Below, piece by piece: positions 47,269 to 58,085 of a DNA stretch of 64,000 bases. The stretch covers positions 682,001 through 746,000 of the forward strand of contig NC_045148.1 of NCBI RefSeq assembly GCF_008831285.2, read 5' to 3'. Within the stretch, counting starts at the first letter, position 1; each line of letters begins with the position of its first letter. The position numbers and the translations under genes were made by a program. The notes beneath the pieces are model-generated. The model had not been told where the DNA came from and ran no database searches. It saw only the letters and a list, made by a program, of their open reading frames with translations. Source of the DNA: Nymphaea colorata. Lineage: Eukaryota; Streptophyta; Magnoliopsida; Nymphaeales; Nymphaeaceae.

Positions 47269-48945
47269 TTCTAAATTAATTTATAATGACAAGTAAAATA
47301 TAATAAACAGTAAACAAACAATGAATATCATGTCAAGAAATCCCCAATAAAATTCTAAGGCATGTCAGGAAGCAGCACAATGTGAATTTCCTCTTTCATT
47401 TTTTTTTCAAATGTATATTCAGAACCCTTTATCTGCAATTCTAAACTAGACTAAGAGTACCAATAGGCAAATGTACATCACATCCCAGTTTTTTTTTGTA
47501 GAAAATTGCAAACAAAAATTAATAACCCTCTTTTTATAATTTCTAAGAACTTGGAGGGTACACCGTGTAATTTCGTATAAAATTCCTGGTTTTTGCTGAA
47601 ATTAACTTTCCAAAAAAAAAAGTTTTCAGCAAAAGCGTTGTGACTTTAATTTTAAGGAAATATGACGTTTTTTTGAAAAAATAACGAAAATATGGACTGT
47701 TTTCGTAATTGTCAAGTTTTGTGTATAAATACCCCTCCGAACAAGTTTTTTCCTCATTTCACCGTCTTCCTTCTCTCTCCTCTCGGGAGCTTCTCTTTCC
47801 TCTCGAGAGAGCTCCGCTGGATTTCTTCCGCCACGCCACCGCCGCTGCTCTTTTCCCGTCGGGAGGTTCCGCCGGAAATAGCAATTTGACTGGTCGATGG
47901 CGTCTGGTCTCTTTCCTTATTCCCTTCTTCTCACTCTCCCCTCTCTCTCAGCTCTTCGTCAACAGGAGAGGTAGAAGGGGGAAAAGAATGGTGGAAATCA
48001 GGGAAACGAGAGGGAGCGAGTGACAGAAGAGGAAAAAACGGGTGTAGAGGCGATTCGATTTACGAACCATCCAAAAAGGGGCCAACCTTGTCCTTGCTCC
48101 GTCGGCGAGTAGGCGACAGAGGGACGCCGTCTGTGACAGAAGCAAGGGAGTCGTGGGTTTGGGTCTCCACGGGAAAGGATGACAGAACAGGGGTATTGGT
48201 GAAGGTGTTCTTGGGTAATCCGCGCTTTTGCGCGTCTGCTAGATTCGAGAGTAGCAGAGGATTTGTTGAGTTTCAGAGAGTCCAGTTAAAAAAAAAAAAT
48301 TTGCACAGTCTTCAAATCACAGAGGACAACTTCAAGGTAATACTATCTGCTTTCTTAATATTTCCAGTATTTTCAAAACAACAAACTTCTTCTCCTGTGT
48401 GTGTTCCCTGGCCAGACCTTCGATGAGGGTCGACTACGTTTTCGAAAGACCGGTTACAAAGTGACTTAACCTTTGCACATGCTTAGGTCAGTGTTTGTTT
48501 CTGTCCTCTGTCTCCTTGGGACTGGGGGTACAGGGAACAGAAGCAACCATAGCATAAAGCGTAACATGATATATCATATCTCTGGAACTTTATGCAAAAT
48601 TTCTAACTAGCATGCTCCATTCGTAGATTCTAGCATGCTCCAGAGTTACAATTTGAAAAAAAAAAAGCATGTTAACATAATTGTGAACTCTTGCCGTGCA
48701 GACAGAGTAAGCATCACAGGCATTGCTAGGGTCGGAACTCAGCCGCCTTTACTGTTTCCATCATACCACTGATGGAAACAGAGAATTGTAGGTTGTAATC
48801 CTATCATGACTGCAATCTATATATACTAGCATGCTTCATACATCCAAGATAGATTGTTAGTCTAGCATGAACTGTTTATTCTAGCATGCTTTCATTCAAG
48901 AGACGCTATTTTGTTTTCTGTTGACGAACTTACTTGTAAGAACCA
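47269..48945. other. Long leader of the Copia element, or a nested foreign segment
   Basis: Between gag and the primer-site candidate lie 1.7 kb with no retrotransposon coding sequence. On the opposite (+) strand there is a TATA box (TATAAAT, 47724-47730) followed by ACCCCTCC and a C/T-rich leader-like region (47,750-47,880), resembling the U3/R of a different LTR or a captured promoter. Right of 48,480 the word CTAGCATGC and variants recur at least five times. Confidence 0.5.
48752..48781. repeat. 12-bp perfect inverted repeat
   Basis: CTGTTTCCATCA, 6 bp, then TGATGGAAACAG. The right arm plus AGAAT occurs again at about 48,960, next to the primer-site candidate, as would be expected of LTR tips. 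Confidence 0.85.
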
Positions 48946-48958
48946 TGGCTTTGATACC
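48946..48958 (-). other. Candidate primer binding site of the Copia element
   Basis: On the - strand TGGTATCAAAGCC, differing at one position from the usual initiator-Met-tRNA site TGGTATCAGAGC. It is preceded, in element orientation, by ...CTGTTTCCATCA, a plausible LTR 3' end. Confidence 0.6.
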
Positions 48959-49140
48959 ACTGATGGAAACAGAGAATCGAAGCAGTAGCGGAAAATTGTA
49001 GTAGCGTTTCACCAGCGACGTCTCAGCAGCAGCGTCAATAGGCAACACCTGTGACAAACATTGAGAAGAAAGAGAAGAAGCAAAAGAGATTTGTTTTAGG
49101 GTTTGCTTCTGATAGGCGCAGGTTGATTACCCAACCATGA

Positions 49141-50236
49141 GACTATACGTGCGGCTACTCTTCCACCACCTTTTGCCGCGTCCCCTACGGTGCCCCGGCC
49201 TGCGCTACCGCCGGCGAGTTTGGTTGCGCCACCGAATGCCTTGACCCTCGCAGACCCGGCTGCAACAGCACCTGCAGCGGCTTCCCCTTCACCAGGCTCT
49301 CCATGAGCGGCAACCTTTCCGACGACGTGCTCGTTCTCCGGTCCACAGACGGCAGGAGCACCAGGCAGCTGGCCACCGTGCCCCATTTTGTTTTCATGTG
49401 CGCCCCTTCAGAGCTTGTCTCCGGCCTTGCTGCTGGCAGCCGCGGCATGCTCGGACTGGGCCGCACCGGGGTCGCCGCGCCGACACAATTGGCGACTGCG
49501 TTCCGCTTCACGAAGAAGTTCGTCGTCTGTTTGCTGTCGTCGGAGTCGTCTAATCCGGTCGTCATATTCTTCGGGGACAGTCCCTACGTCTTGCTCCCGG
49601 GCGTGGACGTGTCAGAGCCGGTCGCGTACACAAAGCTCCGGATCAATCCGATTAGCACCGCCGGGTCTTTTATTTCTTGGGGCAGCAATCAGTAGAGTAC
49701 TTCGTGAAGATGACCGCCATTAAAGTGAACGGAAAAGTGGTTCCCGTGAATGCGACGCTGCTCGACATACACAGGGGAAAGGCGGTACGAAAATCAGCAC
49801 GGTGAACGCTTACACGAAGCTCGAGAGCTCGGTGTACAAGGCAGTGGAGGCGGCGTTTACGAGGGAAGCGGCGGCCATGGGCATCAAAAGAGTGGCGGTG
49901 GTGAAGCCATTCGGGGCGTGCTTCAGCACCAGAAATGTGGGGAGCACCCGCGTGGGAGTGGTTGTACCGGAGATTGAGTTGTCTTTCGCGGGGGCTCGGG
50001 CAAGGTGGAAGGTCTTCGACTCCAACTCCATGGTGTTCATGAAGAGTGAGGTGATGTGCTTGGGGTTCGTCGATGGAGGGGAGAACCCCGAGACGACCAT
50101 CGTCATCGGCGGGTACCAGTTGGAGAACAATCTCCTGCAGTTCGATCTGCAGAACTCAAAGATGGGTTTCAGCTCTTCTCTTCTGCTCCGGCAGACCACC
50201 TGCTCCAACTTCAATTTCACCTCCTCTGCTAATTAG
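49141..50236 (+). pseudogene. 3' part of the broken aspartic-protease-like paralogue
   Basis: Resumes the paralogue at DYTCGYSSTTF and runs through RLSMSGNLSDDVLVLRS, GMLGLGRTG and IGGYQLENNLLQFDL to a stop at 50236, close to the intact gene at 40455-41786 over its whole length. A 2-bp insertion near 49,672 and a 1-bp deletion near 49,786 shift the frame, and the first 80 or so codons lie 6.4 kb away. It therefore cannot encode the protein. Its 3' flank also resembles that of the intact copy. Confidence 0.9.
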
Positions 50237-50649
50237 AGAGCAGCCATGACTCTTTCCGCCATAACTTTCGCCTTGTGCCTTTCTGCTATCTTTTAAATAA
50301 CTGAGCCTTGCCCCTTCCGCAGGTTCTGTCTGGTTTATCCGAATGTCTTTCGTTTTCTCTTTCCAGATCGGTGAATCCCTCGTGTCCTGATTGTTTGTTT
50401 GATATGAAAATTGGCTTGGAATTAATTAAGTTGAAGCGTTGAAGTTTAAATTCCTAAAAAGATTTACTAAGAAAAACTTGTGAAAATTTGGAGAAGATTC
50501 GCTAAATTGTCATGAAATTTTGACATCGGTAGTCATCACCAACTTTCAATAAAGTTGGGAAAGAGTAAAGTAATTAATATCTAATTAACAATCAGTCATA
50601 ATCCCAAGTACCAAAAGCAGTAAATCAAATCAGCCTCTTTCTTGCACAG

Positions 50650-51115
50650 AATTAATGGATCGGGTTCAGTTTGGTTACGATTGTACATTATCGAATGTTC
50701 ACACATTCAATTCAAATGAAAATGAAGAAAAGTCTATATATGCAATATCTGAATCCAACTTTGAAATTCCAGTCCAATCAAATCCAACTTATAAATTCAC
50801 ATTGGAAGTCTAATTCAACTTTTGAATTATTCATAACCACTCAAGAACCACATTATGATTTTAAGGACGTTGACTTTCAAAATGTATGGATATTTGATAT
50901 AAGAAAATTTAATTGGCCATGTTAATGTTTGTTATCTAATTGCATGTTTATTTAAAACTAAATCTGAATTTGAAATTCTTTAGATGTCATTTCTTAGATC
51001 TGAATCTGATCTGATTTCTTAATTGGATATGGCATATTTTTTTTTTCATATCTGTCTTTTTGGAAGTCGGTGGATATCCAGTCCAAATCTGATCCATGAA
51101 CATCCTTATGCAAAA
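50650..51115. repeat. Relative of the repeat at 30,512-31,029
   Basis: Shares the CACATTCA.TTCAAATGAAAATGAAGAAAA-type start (short words only), TTGACTTTCAAAATGTA, AAATCTGAAT and the end GGATCCATGAACATCCTTA-like sequence in the same order. Ends are less clear than in the other copy. Confidence 0.5.
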
Positions 51116-51626
51116 ATGACAAATTCTCAAAAAGTCAGACTCACTGTAACCTTATCATTGTGGATTTTAAAGTAAGAACTCAAAGTGCAATTTGTTATTA
51201 ATTAGGTTCTTATTTTATGGGCTTTTTTTTCATGGGTACTAAAGAAAAGCTGCACCTGGTCACAGAACTAAAAAAAAAAAGACCCTCGTAAAATTAAAAA
51301 ATTTAGACAAATATAAATCGACACCGTCAAACGAAATTTTTAGTTTTGCCCCTGCTCCCATGGCCTATGAATTTACAAATATGAAACCAACAATGATTAT
51401 CCAATGAACCACTGGCCAACTATGCAAAACCCTTGTGTCTATACGAGTTTTATTGAGTTCAAATTCCTAAACATTGATCCAGTTACAGGATTACTTCTCA
51501 GTCTCTTCAATTCTAATTCGCATTTCACATAATCCACACCAAATCCATTCTTTGTGAACACCTAACTACGAGGAAGAATCAAAACATAAGTTTTAACTTA
51601 TCGTTGCCATAGCATTTGCTAAGGCC

Positions 51627-51897
51627 TAAGCCTGCACAACCGGGCCGGGTATCCAGTACCTAGCCCGACTCGGGCCTGGGCCCATAAAAAAGGAACCTGA
51701 GCCGGTCCGATAAGTTCGGGTGGGCTCGATAATGAGTTTTTAATTTTTTTTATTAATATCCATATATATATATATATATATATATAATATTTTATTACAA
51801 TTAATTATATTTACATAATTTTTATTTAAAAAAATATTTTTAAGGCTCGGACCTAGGTTTTGGATGTCAGCCGGAGGCCGACTGATGCCCAGGCTTA
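51627..51897. mobile_element. MITE related to the one at 2,580-2,871
   Basis: Left end TAAGCCTG, right end CAGGCTTA; GGGTATCC.GT.CC near the left and GGATGTCAG...GATGCCCAGGC near the right match the earlier copy. The centre is AT-rich with a (AT)n run. I see no clear target duplication. Confidence 0.6.
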
Positions 51898-52121
51898 GCT
51901 GCAACTGCACAATTTGATGACACATGCAGCCTGCATAATTTGATGACACTGTGTGTTGTAATGGCGGAGATACATGGAGATTGATGCAAGGCATGGTGAG
52001 ACTCCTTTCTTCTTCTTTAGTAATATTTTTGGCCACGTATGGTTATCATTAGATCCATGGTTTAGAAAAAAAAAACCCTCCCCAAAAATAGGAACTCAAA
52101 TCCATGATTTTTACACTACAT

Positions 52122-52163
52122 CATGGATTTGAGATCCACGCTGATGGATTTGAGATCCACGCT
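52122..52163. repeat. 21-bp tandem duplication
   Basis: ATGGATTTGAGATCCACGCT occurs twice in a row, each copy preceded by one differing base (C or G). Confidence 0.9.
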
Positions 52164-52624
52164 AAAAGTGAATGCAGAAATCCACAAATTTCGAATCTGA
52201 GATCCATGGAGAATCAAACAATTTCAGCTATCTTGGATTCAAATCTTCTTAGATCTACGATCGATGGAGAATCAAACGCAACCTTAAGAAGTTTCCATGA
52301 ATCTATAACCAATATTCGTTATATAATTTGTTTGCGATTGAATCAACTTAATAGACAAAGAAGGTAGGAGGTATAATGTGATCAATAATGGTGGAATGGG
52401 CGGCAAGCATCCATTAGAATGTTTAACGACGTGCTGCTTGGCTGGAAGACATCTTTACAGATAAGTCGGCCGGTCCCTTTGATAAATAAATGGTAAGGAA
52501 ACATATAGATTTACTTATGCATGCCATAACAGAATACTGACAAACGATAGACCAGCAAGCATATTCGCTCGCCCCCAATGGAGTCCACTATACATACAAA
52601 CAATCTTCCTCCTAACCAAGAGCA

Positions 52625-52750
52625 ATGAATGTATCCAGTGGCGGACGGAGCCAGGATTTTCTTCAGGGGCGGGCCGACAGTCCAACCTCTAGATATAGGT
52701 AGGGTCAAATTGAATTCAAATCCAAAAAATTCATGGCGCAATTAAAAAAT
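52625..52750 (+). repeat. Dispersed repeat shared with 4.2 kb
   Basis: GTGGCGGACGGAGCCAGGAT then CAGGGGCGGGCC, ACAGTCCAACCTCTAGAT and AATTCAAAT. The downstream part matches the copy inside the Gypsy relic at about 4,190-4,290. Confidence 0.55.
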
Positions 52751-52834
52751 ACATGACTGCAAACTTGACATCAAGGAACCTCAAAGCTACCAGCCATTGG
52801 CTTTGGTCTTGTATGATTAGGTCAATGGGCTAGA

Positions 52835-53208
52835 TGATCCGTATGGGACCTCGAATCAGTCTCTCACTAAAAAAGAAACACAAGACACACAAATTTCTGT
52901 CTCTTCCAAAAATGGAGAGGCCAACTTTTCCTTTTCCTCTTCTCTTTTTTTTCCCCTTTTTACAGGTGCTCTCCCTGCAAGGCTTATAGCTGGGTGTACA
53001 ACCACCCATCACACACGTCTCCAAGGACTCCCACAACCATCGGGGTCTCATGGGCTACACTTTCTCTAACCACCAAGCACGTGCACTCCCCACAACCAAA
53101 CTGCTGCCATGTTCTCCAACGTCTCCGACTTGTTGGGCAAGTCATGCGCATACGGGTTGACACGGTGCACATCTGCCAGCTGCAAGACCAGGTCTTGTTC
53201 CCAGATCA
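52835..53208 (-). repeat. 3' LTR of the Gypsy element
   Basis: 374 bp, nearly identical to 57708-58085. Contains C/T-rich blocks and a T run near 52,945. It is the downstream LTR because pol reads toward it. Confidence 0.95.
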
Positions 53209-53249
53209 TTCGTTCCCCCCCACAAGGAGAGGACAAAGCTCCTGCGAAG

Positions 53250-56200
53250 TCAAAATTCAAGGTGAGGGAATTCGGTCTCACAGACTTCCCGATTGTACCA
53301 TTTTGCGGTCTGCGGGCGTTCACCTTTTCGTCCGATACGATATAAAATACGTTGCCCTCGTCGCGTATCTGTTGTTTTGACCTCCAGAATGGTGTCGGAT
53401 GAGAGTACAGTAGCTTTTGCAATCAAAAGATCATCAATTGACAGCGGGACCTCTTGTTGTTCGTCATCCAACATAGATGGCTCGAAAAGTCTGAGGTTGT
53501 TGACGTTCACCACTGAATAAATGGACATGTAATCGGGTAGTTCCAGTTGGCATGCATTTTCTCCCACCATTCGGACTATACGAAATGGACCATAATGAAG
53601 TGGCATTAATTTTTGTGCTTTACCCTTGAGCCGTTCAGCTCCAAGATGCAGCCACACAAGATCGTTCACTTCAAAATTGCCATGAACTCGATGTTGATCA
53701 TGGCATGCCTTATACCATTGTTGAGCACGCTGCAGATTTTGCTCCACCTCTTGACGAATTTTTTTAATATGTTCAAGGAAGTGGCGAGCCTTGGCTGGTT
53801 CTGGTGCAGCATCTTGAGCTGCTTCATTTGTTGTGATCGTGAATTCCAAGTCAAATGGACTAGATGGGAGGAAACCAAGACAAGCTTCAAATGGTGATTT
53901 TTGTGTCGACCCATGCATTGCTCTATTGAAGGCAAACTGTAGATACGACAAGCTATCATCCCACGTTTTTGGATGTTGAGCATTATACCCTCGTAACAAG
54001 TGCACCATGGTGCGGTTCACTACCTCTATTTGCCGTTTGTGGATGGTAAGGAGTACTCATTTGAAGCTTGGTATCCATCAGTGCCCACAGCGTTTTCTAG
54101 AAAGCACTTAAAAATCGACTATCACGATCCGAGATAATAGAGCTGGGCAACCCAAAGTGTACCCAAACATGATGGAAATATAAGTGAGCCGTCTGAACTC
54201 CAGTTATAGTCTTCTTACATGGAACGAGAATAACCATTTTGGAGAAACGATCCACGACCACGTAGAGATAATCATGTCCTCGTCGAGTAGTTGGTAGACC
54301 ACCCACAAAATCCATAGATACACTTTCCCACGGACATGTTGGTACCGGCAGAGGTTGGTACAAGCCTATCTTACGGTTGCTAGGCTTTGAAACGCTACAT
54401 AGTGTGCACCCTCGCACGAACCGACTAACGTCTTGGTGTAGATTGGGCCAATAGACATACCTCTGTAAGTTTTGAATTGTTTTGTTGATTCCAAAATGTC
54501 CAGCCACCTTAGAAGTATGAGCTTCTCTCAACCACATGGTACGATCTGCTCCTTGTGGGATGCACAGTCTTCCATCCTTTTCCAGCAAGTGATGCTTGAT
54601 GATATATTCAAACTTTACACCTTTTTTTGCAGCTTTGTAATGCTCATAGAAATCTGGATCATGCATATATAGATGGATGTAATCATCACGCATGTTGGGT
54701 TGGACTTGCATGAATCCAGTCAAGCAAACAAATGCCTGTGGTGGTCGAGAAAGCAGTTTTGCTAATTTGTTTAGACTCCCTTGCTTGTACTTGATGACAA
54801 TATTGAATTGTTGGAGGTAAGACATCCATTTCATATGGCGCGCTTGCTGCAGTTTGGACTGTGCTTGTAGATATTGCAATGGCCGGTGGTCGGTGTGCAC
54901 CACTGTTTCTTTTCCTAGCAAATAGCAGCACCAGTGTTTAATGGCCTGATGTAATGCACGAAGTTCCTTATCATACGTTGAATAATTGAGTTGTGCTCCC
55001 TGGAATAGCTTGGAATAGTAGGCCACCGGTCGCTGTTCTTGCATGAGGACTGCCCCCATAGCGTAACCTGAAGCATCGGTTTCTAATTCAAATGGCTTGT
55101 GCAAATTTGGCAACGCAAGGAGTGGAGCTTCACTTATTTTTCGCTTCAAAATATTGAAAGCGGCTTCACATTTTTCTGTCCATTCAAACTTGCTATTTGC
55201 CTTAGTCAAGGCATGAAGAGGTGCGGCCAATACTGAAAAATGTTTAATAAATTTTTGAAGATATTGACAAGCACCGACAAAGCTGCGTACCTCAGTGATA
55301 TTTCGTGGCATCGGCCACTTACGAATGACATCAACTTTATCTGGATCGATGCGGAGGGTTCCACCACTGACTATGAAGCCAAGATAGATGAGGGAGGTTT
55401 TGGCAAATTCACATTTTTTCCCATTAAGCCGCAGTTGATGCTGTCGTAATACCTCAAAAACTTGATGAATATGTTGCTCGTGATCTTCCCATGACTCACT
55501 GTATATCAGAATATCATCGAGATAAACTAATACAAATTTATCCAAAAACAGACATAGAACGTCGTTCATAAGACACATAAAAGTGGCTGGGGCATTGCAT
55601 AGGCTGAACAGCATCACCCTCCACTCAAAAAGTCCTTATCGCGTCTTAAATGCCATCTTCCATGTGTCCTCTTCTCGGATGCAAACTTGACGATATCCTG
55701 ATTCTAAGTCAAGTTTGGTGAAGAATCGAGCATTTTTGAGTTGGTCCAGCAGGTCGTCGATGCGAGGAAGCGGGTAGCGATCCTTGATGGTGATCTTGTT
55801 GAGTGCTCGATAATCAATACACATGTGCCATCCTCCGTCTTTCTTAGGCACTAAGACCACTGGAGATCCACAAGGTGAACTGTTGTGCTGTACTACTCCC
55901 CACTCCAGCAGATCCGCCACTTGTCTTTTAATTTCTTCATTCTCAAGTACTGAATTACGATACATGGAAAGGTTGGGCAGAGAAGCATCAGTCTGCAATT
56001 GAATCTCATGCTCGATAAGATGCCGTGGTGGTAGCCCTTGCGGATCTTCAAACAAATCAGTATAAGAGTTGAGTAATTTTGTGAGCATACCTTCTTCTTT
56101 TTCACGTGCATGCATGAGATGGCATATTGCATTTCCTTCACATGGCTGCACTAAACGTACAAGCAATAAGACAAATCTTTGGCATGCATTCACCACTCTT

Positions 56201-56330
56201 TTAACTTGTCCAGCCGTCATCAAGTCTGTAGGTGTTGTGCTCGTCGGTGGTAGTGACCATCAAGAAGCCACAGATATGGACTTCCGAGAACCACTTGGCA
56301 AACATCAAGTGGAACAACATATCAAATGAC
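53250..56330 (-). pseudogene. Gypsy pol: RT, RNase H, integrase, chromodomain-like tail
   Basis: RT motifs run from [20 protein letters not shown] (part) and [10 protein letters not shown] to VYLDDILIYS. RNase H has ETDASGYAMGAVL and HTDHRPLQYL. Integrase has an H-H-C-C zinc motif, MDFVGGLPTT and DRDSRF. The C-terminal region has VNDLVWLHL and a tail resembling a worn chromodomain (RRGQRILYRIGRKG, then FPHL), so a chromovirus is likely. Lesions: frameshifts between protease and RT (about 56.2-56.33 kb), an in-frame TAA at 55636-55638 in RT where Tyr is usual, an in-frame TAG at 54097-54099 in integrase, and a frameshift near 54.03 kb. Not functional. Confidence 0.9.
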
Positions 56331-56334
56331 TTCA

Positions 56335-57681
56335 TCAATAAAACGAGAAGTGATGGCGAATTTCACCTTGCACTAGCAGTCCACTCGTTGTCCAACATCC
56401 TTTATGATCCATTCCAAGGGATATGGGCGCGGAACCGAGTTGTTCCACTAGACTTGACGAGATTAAACTTTTTTGGCTTCCAGTGTCGAAGATCGCTCTG
56501 ATAACCTCATTTTTCACCTGGATAGAGATGGTGAAAAGTTCCTCAGCATGTTCCTCCTTTGCGGTCGAGATAACAGTGTCCAGTCTTGCCATCAAGGATA
56601 GGGTTGTGTCCGCATGCTCTATTGAGCCAAGCTCATTTTCTCTAGCCACCACTGTGTTAATTTGTTTCCCTTTATTTGGATCTCTGAACCACTTGGGTCT
56701 TAAATTTGGATGCACCTTCCAGCATTTATCTTTGATGTGGCCAGAAATTTTGCAATGATTGCAGTAGAAATCAAACTTGGAAGAAGATGACTTGGAGTCC
56801 TTCTGAGTGCGATTTTTTTCATCTTTCAATGTCCTCTGTTTGGATTTTGCAAAATTTTTGTGATTGCTTCCCCTGTTCTTTACTTCAATAGCCATTGCTG
56901 TAGTACTGGCGCTCGAGACATCCAACACTCGAAAAAGCTGCAACTCTTGACGAATCGAATAGTGTAGACCTGCCACAAATTTTTGTACAGCTTCCTCAGT
57001 GTTGAGCGATACGCCAAGAGCAACTGCAAGCCGTCGAAACTCAGCCGTATATTCTTGTACCGATTGCATGTTGTACTGTCGTAACATATACCACCTTGTC
57101 CAACGATCTTGTAAATATCCCATTGGATAGAACTCCAGCCTCAGGAGTCTTTTAAATTCCTCCCAAGTGATGCCATGTCCTTCTTGAGATGCCAGTATAC
57201 CATTCCACCATGCCAATGCATGGTTGGTGAGTTTTAATCTAGCAAAGGCTACTCGTTCCGTACCTGGAAACTCGTAAAGAATAAAATATGTTTCCATTTG
57301 AGCCAACCAAGAATCCAACTTCTCAGCGTCAATGGAACCATCAAACACAGGGATGTCGATCTTGGCCTCCACCTTGAATGGTCTTGGGCATTCCCTTGGG
57401 AGAGGTTGTTCGGGTCCCTTCGCCTCTTCTTGATTTACATCAGTGTCCTCCCTTTGTATCTTGACCATTTGTTGTTGAACATGCTCAAGTTGTTCCATCC
57501 GTAAAGCCATGTTTTCAAGGGTGGATTGCATGGTTTGAAGAGCAGCAACCAACCCAACGGTCATTTCTTTTTCTCTGGGCGTAGACATGTCACCCTCGTC
57601 CGATTGTGGTCGCCGTTGATGTCGTGTGAGAACTTGCAGCAGCTCACCAGTGGCGTCGTGTGTCGATCGGGTCCCCACCAT
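56335..57681 (-). CDS. Gypsy gag with zinc knuckle and protease start
   Basis: The first Met after the LTR (ATG at 57681, MVGTRSTHDA) opens a continuous frame to 56335. It has a coiled helical stretch (ALRMEQLEHVQQQM), the retrotransposon gag domain (WLAQMETYF, LALAWWNG-like and EFKRLLRLEFYP), a CX2CX4HX4C knuckle (CNHCKISGHIKDKC) and a protease with the active site FDTGSQKSLI. The frame stops soon after the protease through a frameshift. Gag itself looks intact, so it could in principle still be made. Confidence 0.85.
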   Translation of the reverse strand: MVGTRSTHDATGELLQVLTRHQRRPQSDEGDMSTPREKEMTVGLVAALQTMQSTLENMALRMEQLEHVQQQMVKIQREDTDVNQEEAKGPEQPLPRECPRPFKVEAKIDIPVFDGSIDAEKLDSWLAQMETYFILYEFPGTERVAFARLKLTNHALAWWNGILASQEGHGITWEEFKRLLRLEFYPMGYLQDRWTRWYMLRQYNMQSVQEYTAEFRRLAVALGVSLNTEEAVQKFVAGLHYSIRQELQLFRVLDVSSASTTAMAIEVKNRGSNHKNFAKSKQRTLKDEKNRTQKDSKSSSSKFDFYCNHCKISGHIKDKCWKVHPNLRPKWFRDPNKGKQINTVVARENELGSIEHADTTLSLMARLDTVISTAKEEHAEELFTISIQVKNEVIRAIFDTGSQKSLISSSLVEQLGSAPISLGMDHKGCWTTSGLLVQGEIRHHFSFY

Positions 57682-57693
57682 GCACAGAACCGT

Positions 57694-57705
57694 GCTCTGA
57701 TACCA
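57694..57705 (-). other. Primer binding site (initiator Met tRNA type)
   Basis: TGGTATCAGAGC on the - strand, two bases inside the 5' LTR, an exact match to the usual site. Confidence 0.9.
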
Positions 57706-57707
57706 GT

Positions 57708-58085
57708 TGATCCGTATGGGACCTCGAATTAGTCTCTCACTCAAAAAGAAACACAAGACACACAAATTTCTCTCTCTTCCAAAAATGGAGAGGCCAACTT
57801 TTCCTTTTCCTCTTCTCTTTTTTTTTCCCCTTTTTACATATGCTCTCCCTACAAGGCTTATAGCTGGGTGTACAACAACCCATCACACACGTCTCCAAGG
57901 ACTCCCACAACCATCGGGGTCTCATGGGCTACACTTTCTCTAACCACCAACCACGTGCTCTCCCCACAATCAAACTGCTGCCATGTTCTCCAACGTCTCC
58001 GACTTGTTGGGCAAGTCATGCGCATACGGGTTGACACGGTGCACATTAGTTGCCAACTGCAAGACCGGGTCTTGTTCCCGGATCA
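57708..58085 (-). repeat. 5' LTR of the Gypsy element
   Basis: 378 bp, next to the primer binding site, so it is the promoter-bearing LTR for the - strand transcript. It has perfect TGATCC...GGATCA tips. Confidence 0.95.

Larger units (their letters stand above)
42775..49130 (-). mobile_element. Copia LTR-retrotransposon-containing insertion splitting the paralogue
   Basis: From right to left (- strand) the order is gag, zinc knuckle, protease, integrase, reverse transcriptase, RNase H, the Ty1/Copia order. The pentamer CCAAC flanks it (42770-42774 and 49131-49135), a possible target duplication. TGTTGGGTA lies at the left end and TACCCAACCA at the right edge, as expected for LTR tips. A primer-binding-site-like sequence is at 48946-48958. 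I could not match two LTRs to each other, and the 1.7-kb region between primer site and gag looks foreign, so the insertion may be nested or partly deleted. All coding parts carry stops or frameshifts. Confidence 0.75.
52835..58085 (-). mobile_element. Full-length Gypsy LTR retrotransposon
   Basis: Two LTRs (52835-53208 and 57708-58085) begin TGATCC and end GGATCA or AGATCA, flanked by a perfect 5-bp target duplication CTAGA (52830-52834 and 58086-58090). A primer site complementary to initiator Met tRNA adjoins the right LTR, and a purine tract with seven Gs (- strand, about 53,209-53,230) adjoins the left LTR. Order on the - strand is gag, protease, RT, RNase H, integrase. By eye the LTRs differ at roughly 14 positions plus two small indels, so insertion is moderately recent. 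Pol has stops and frameshifts, so the copy is non-autonomous. Confidence 0.95.

Noticed and set aside
47692-48426. + strand frames of 65-112 codons
   Set aside because: Low-complexity, C/T-rich, inside a retrotransposon insertion; treated as promoter or leader-like DNA rather than a gene.
57681-57765. Extension of gag upstream of 57681
   Set aside because: The open frame continues into the primer site and LTR, which precede translation; the first ATG after the LTR is used.
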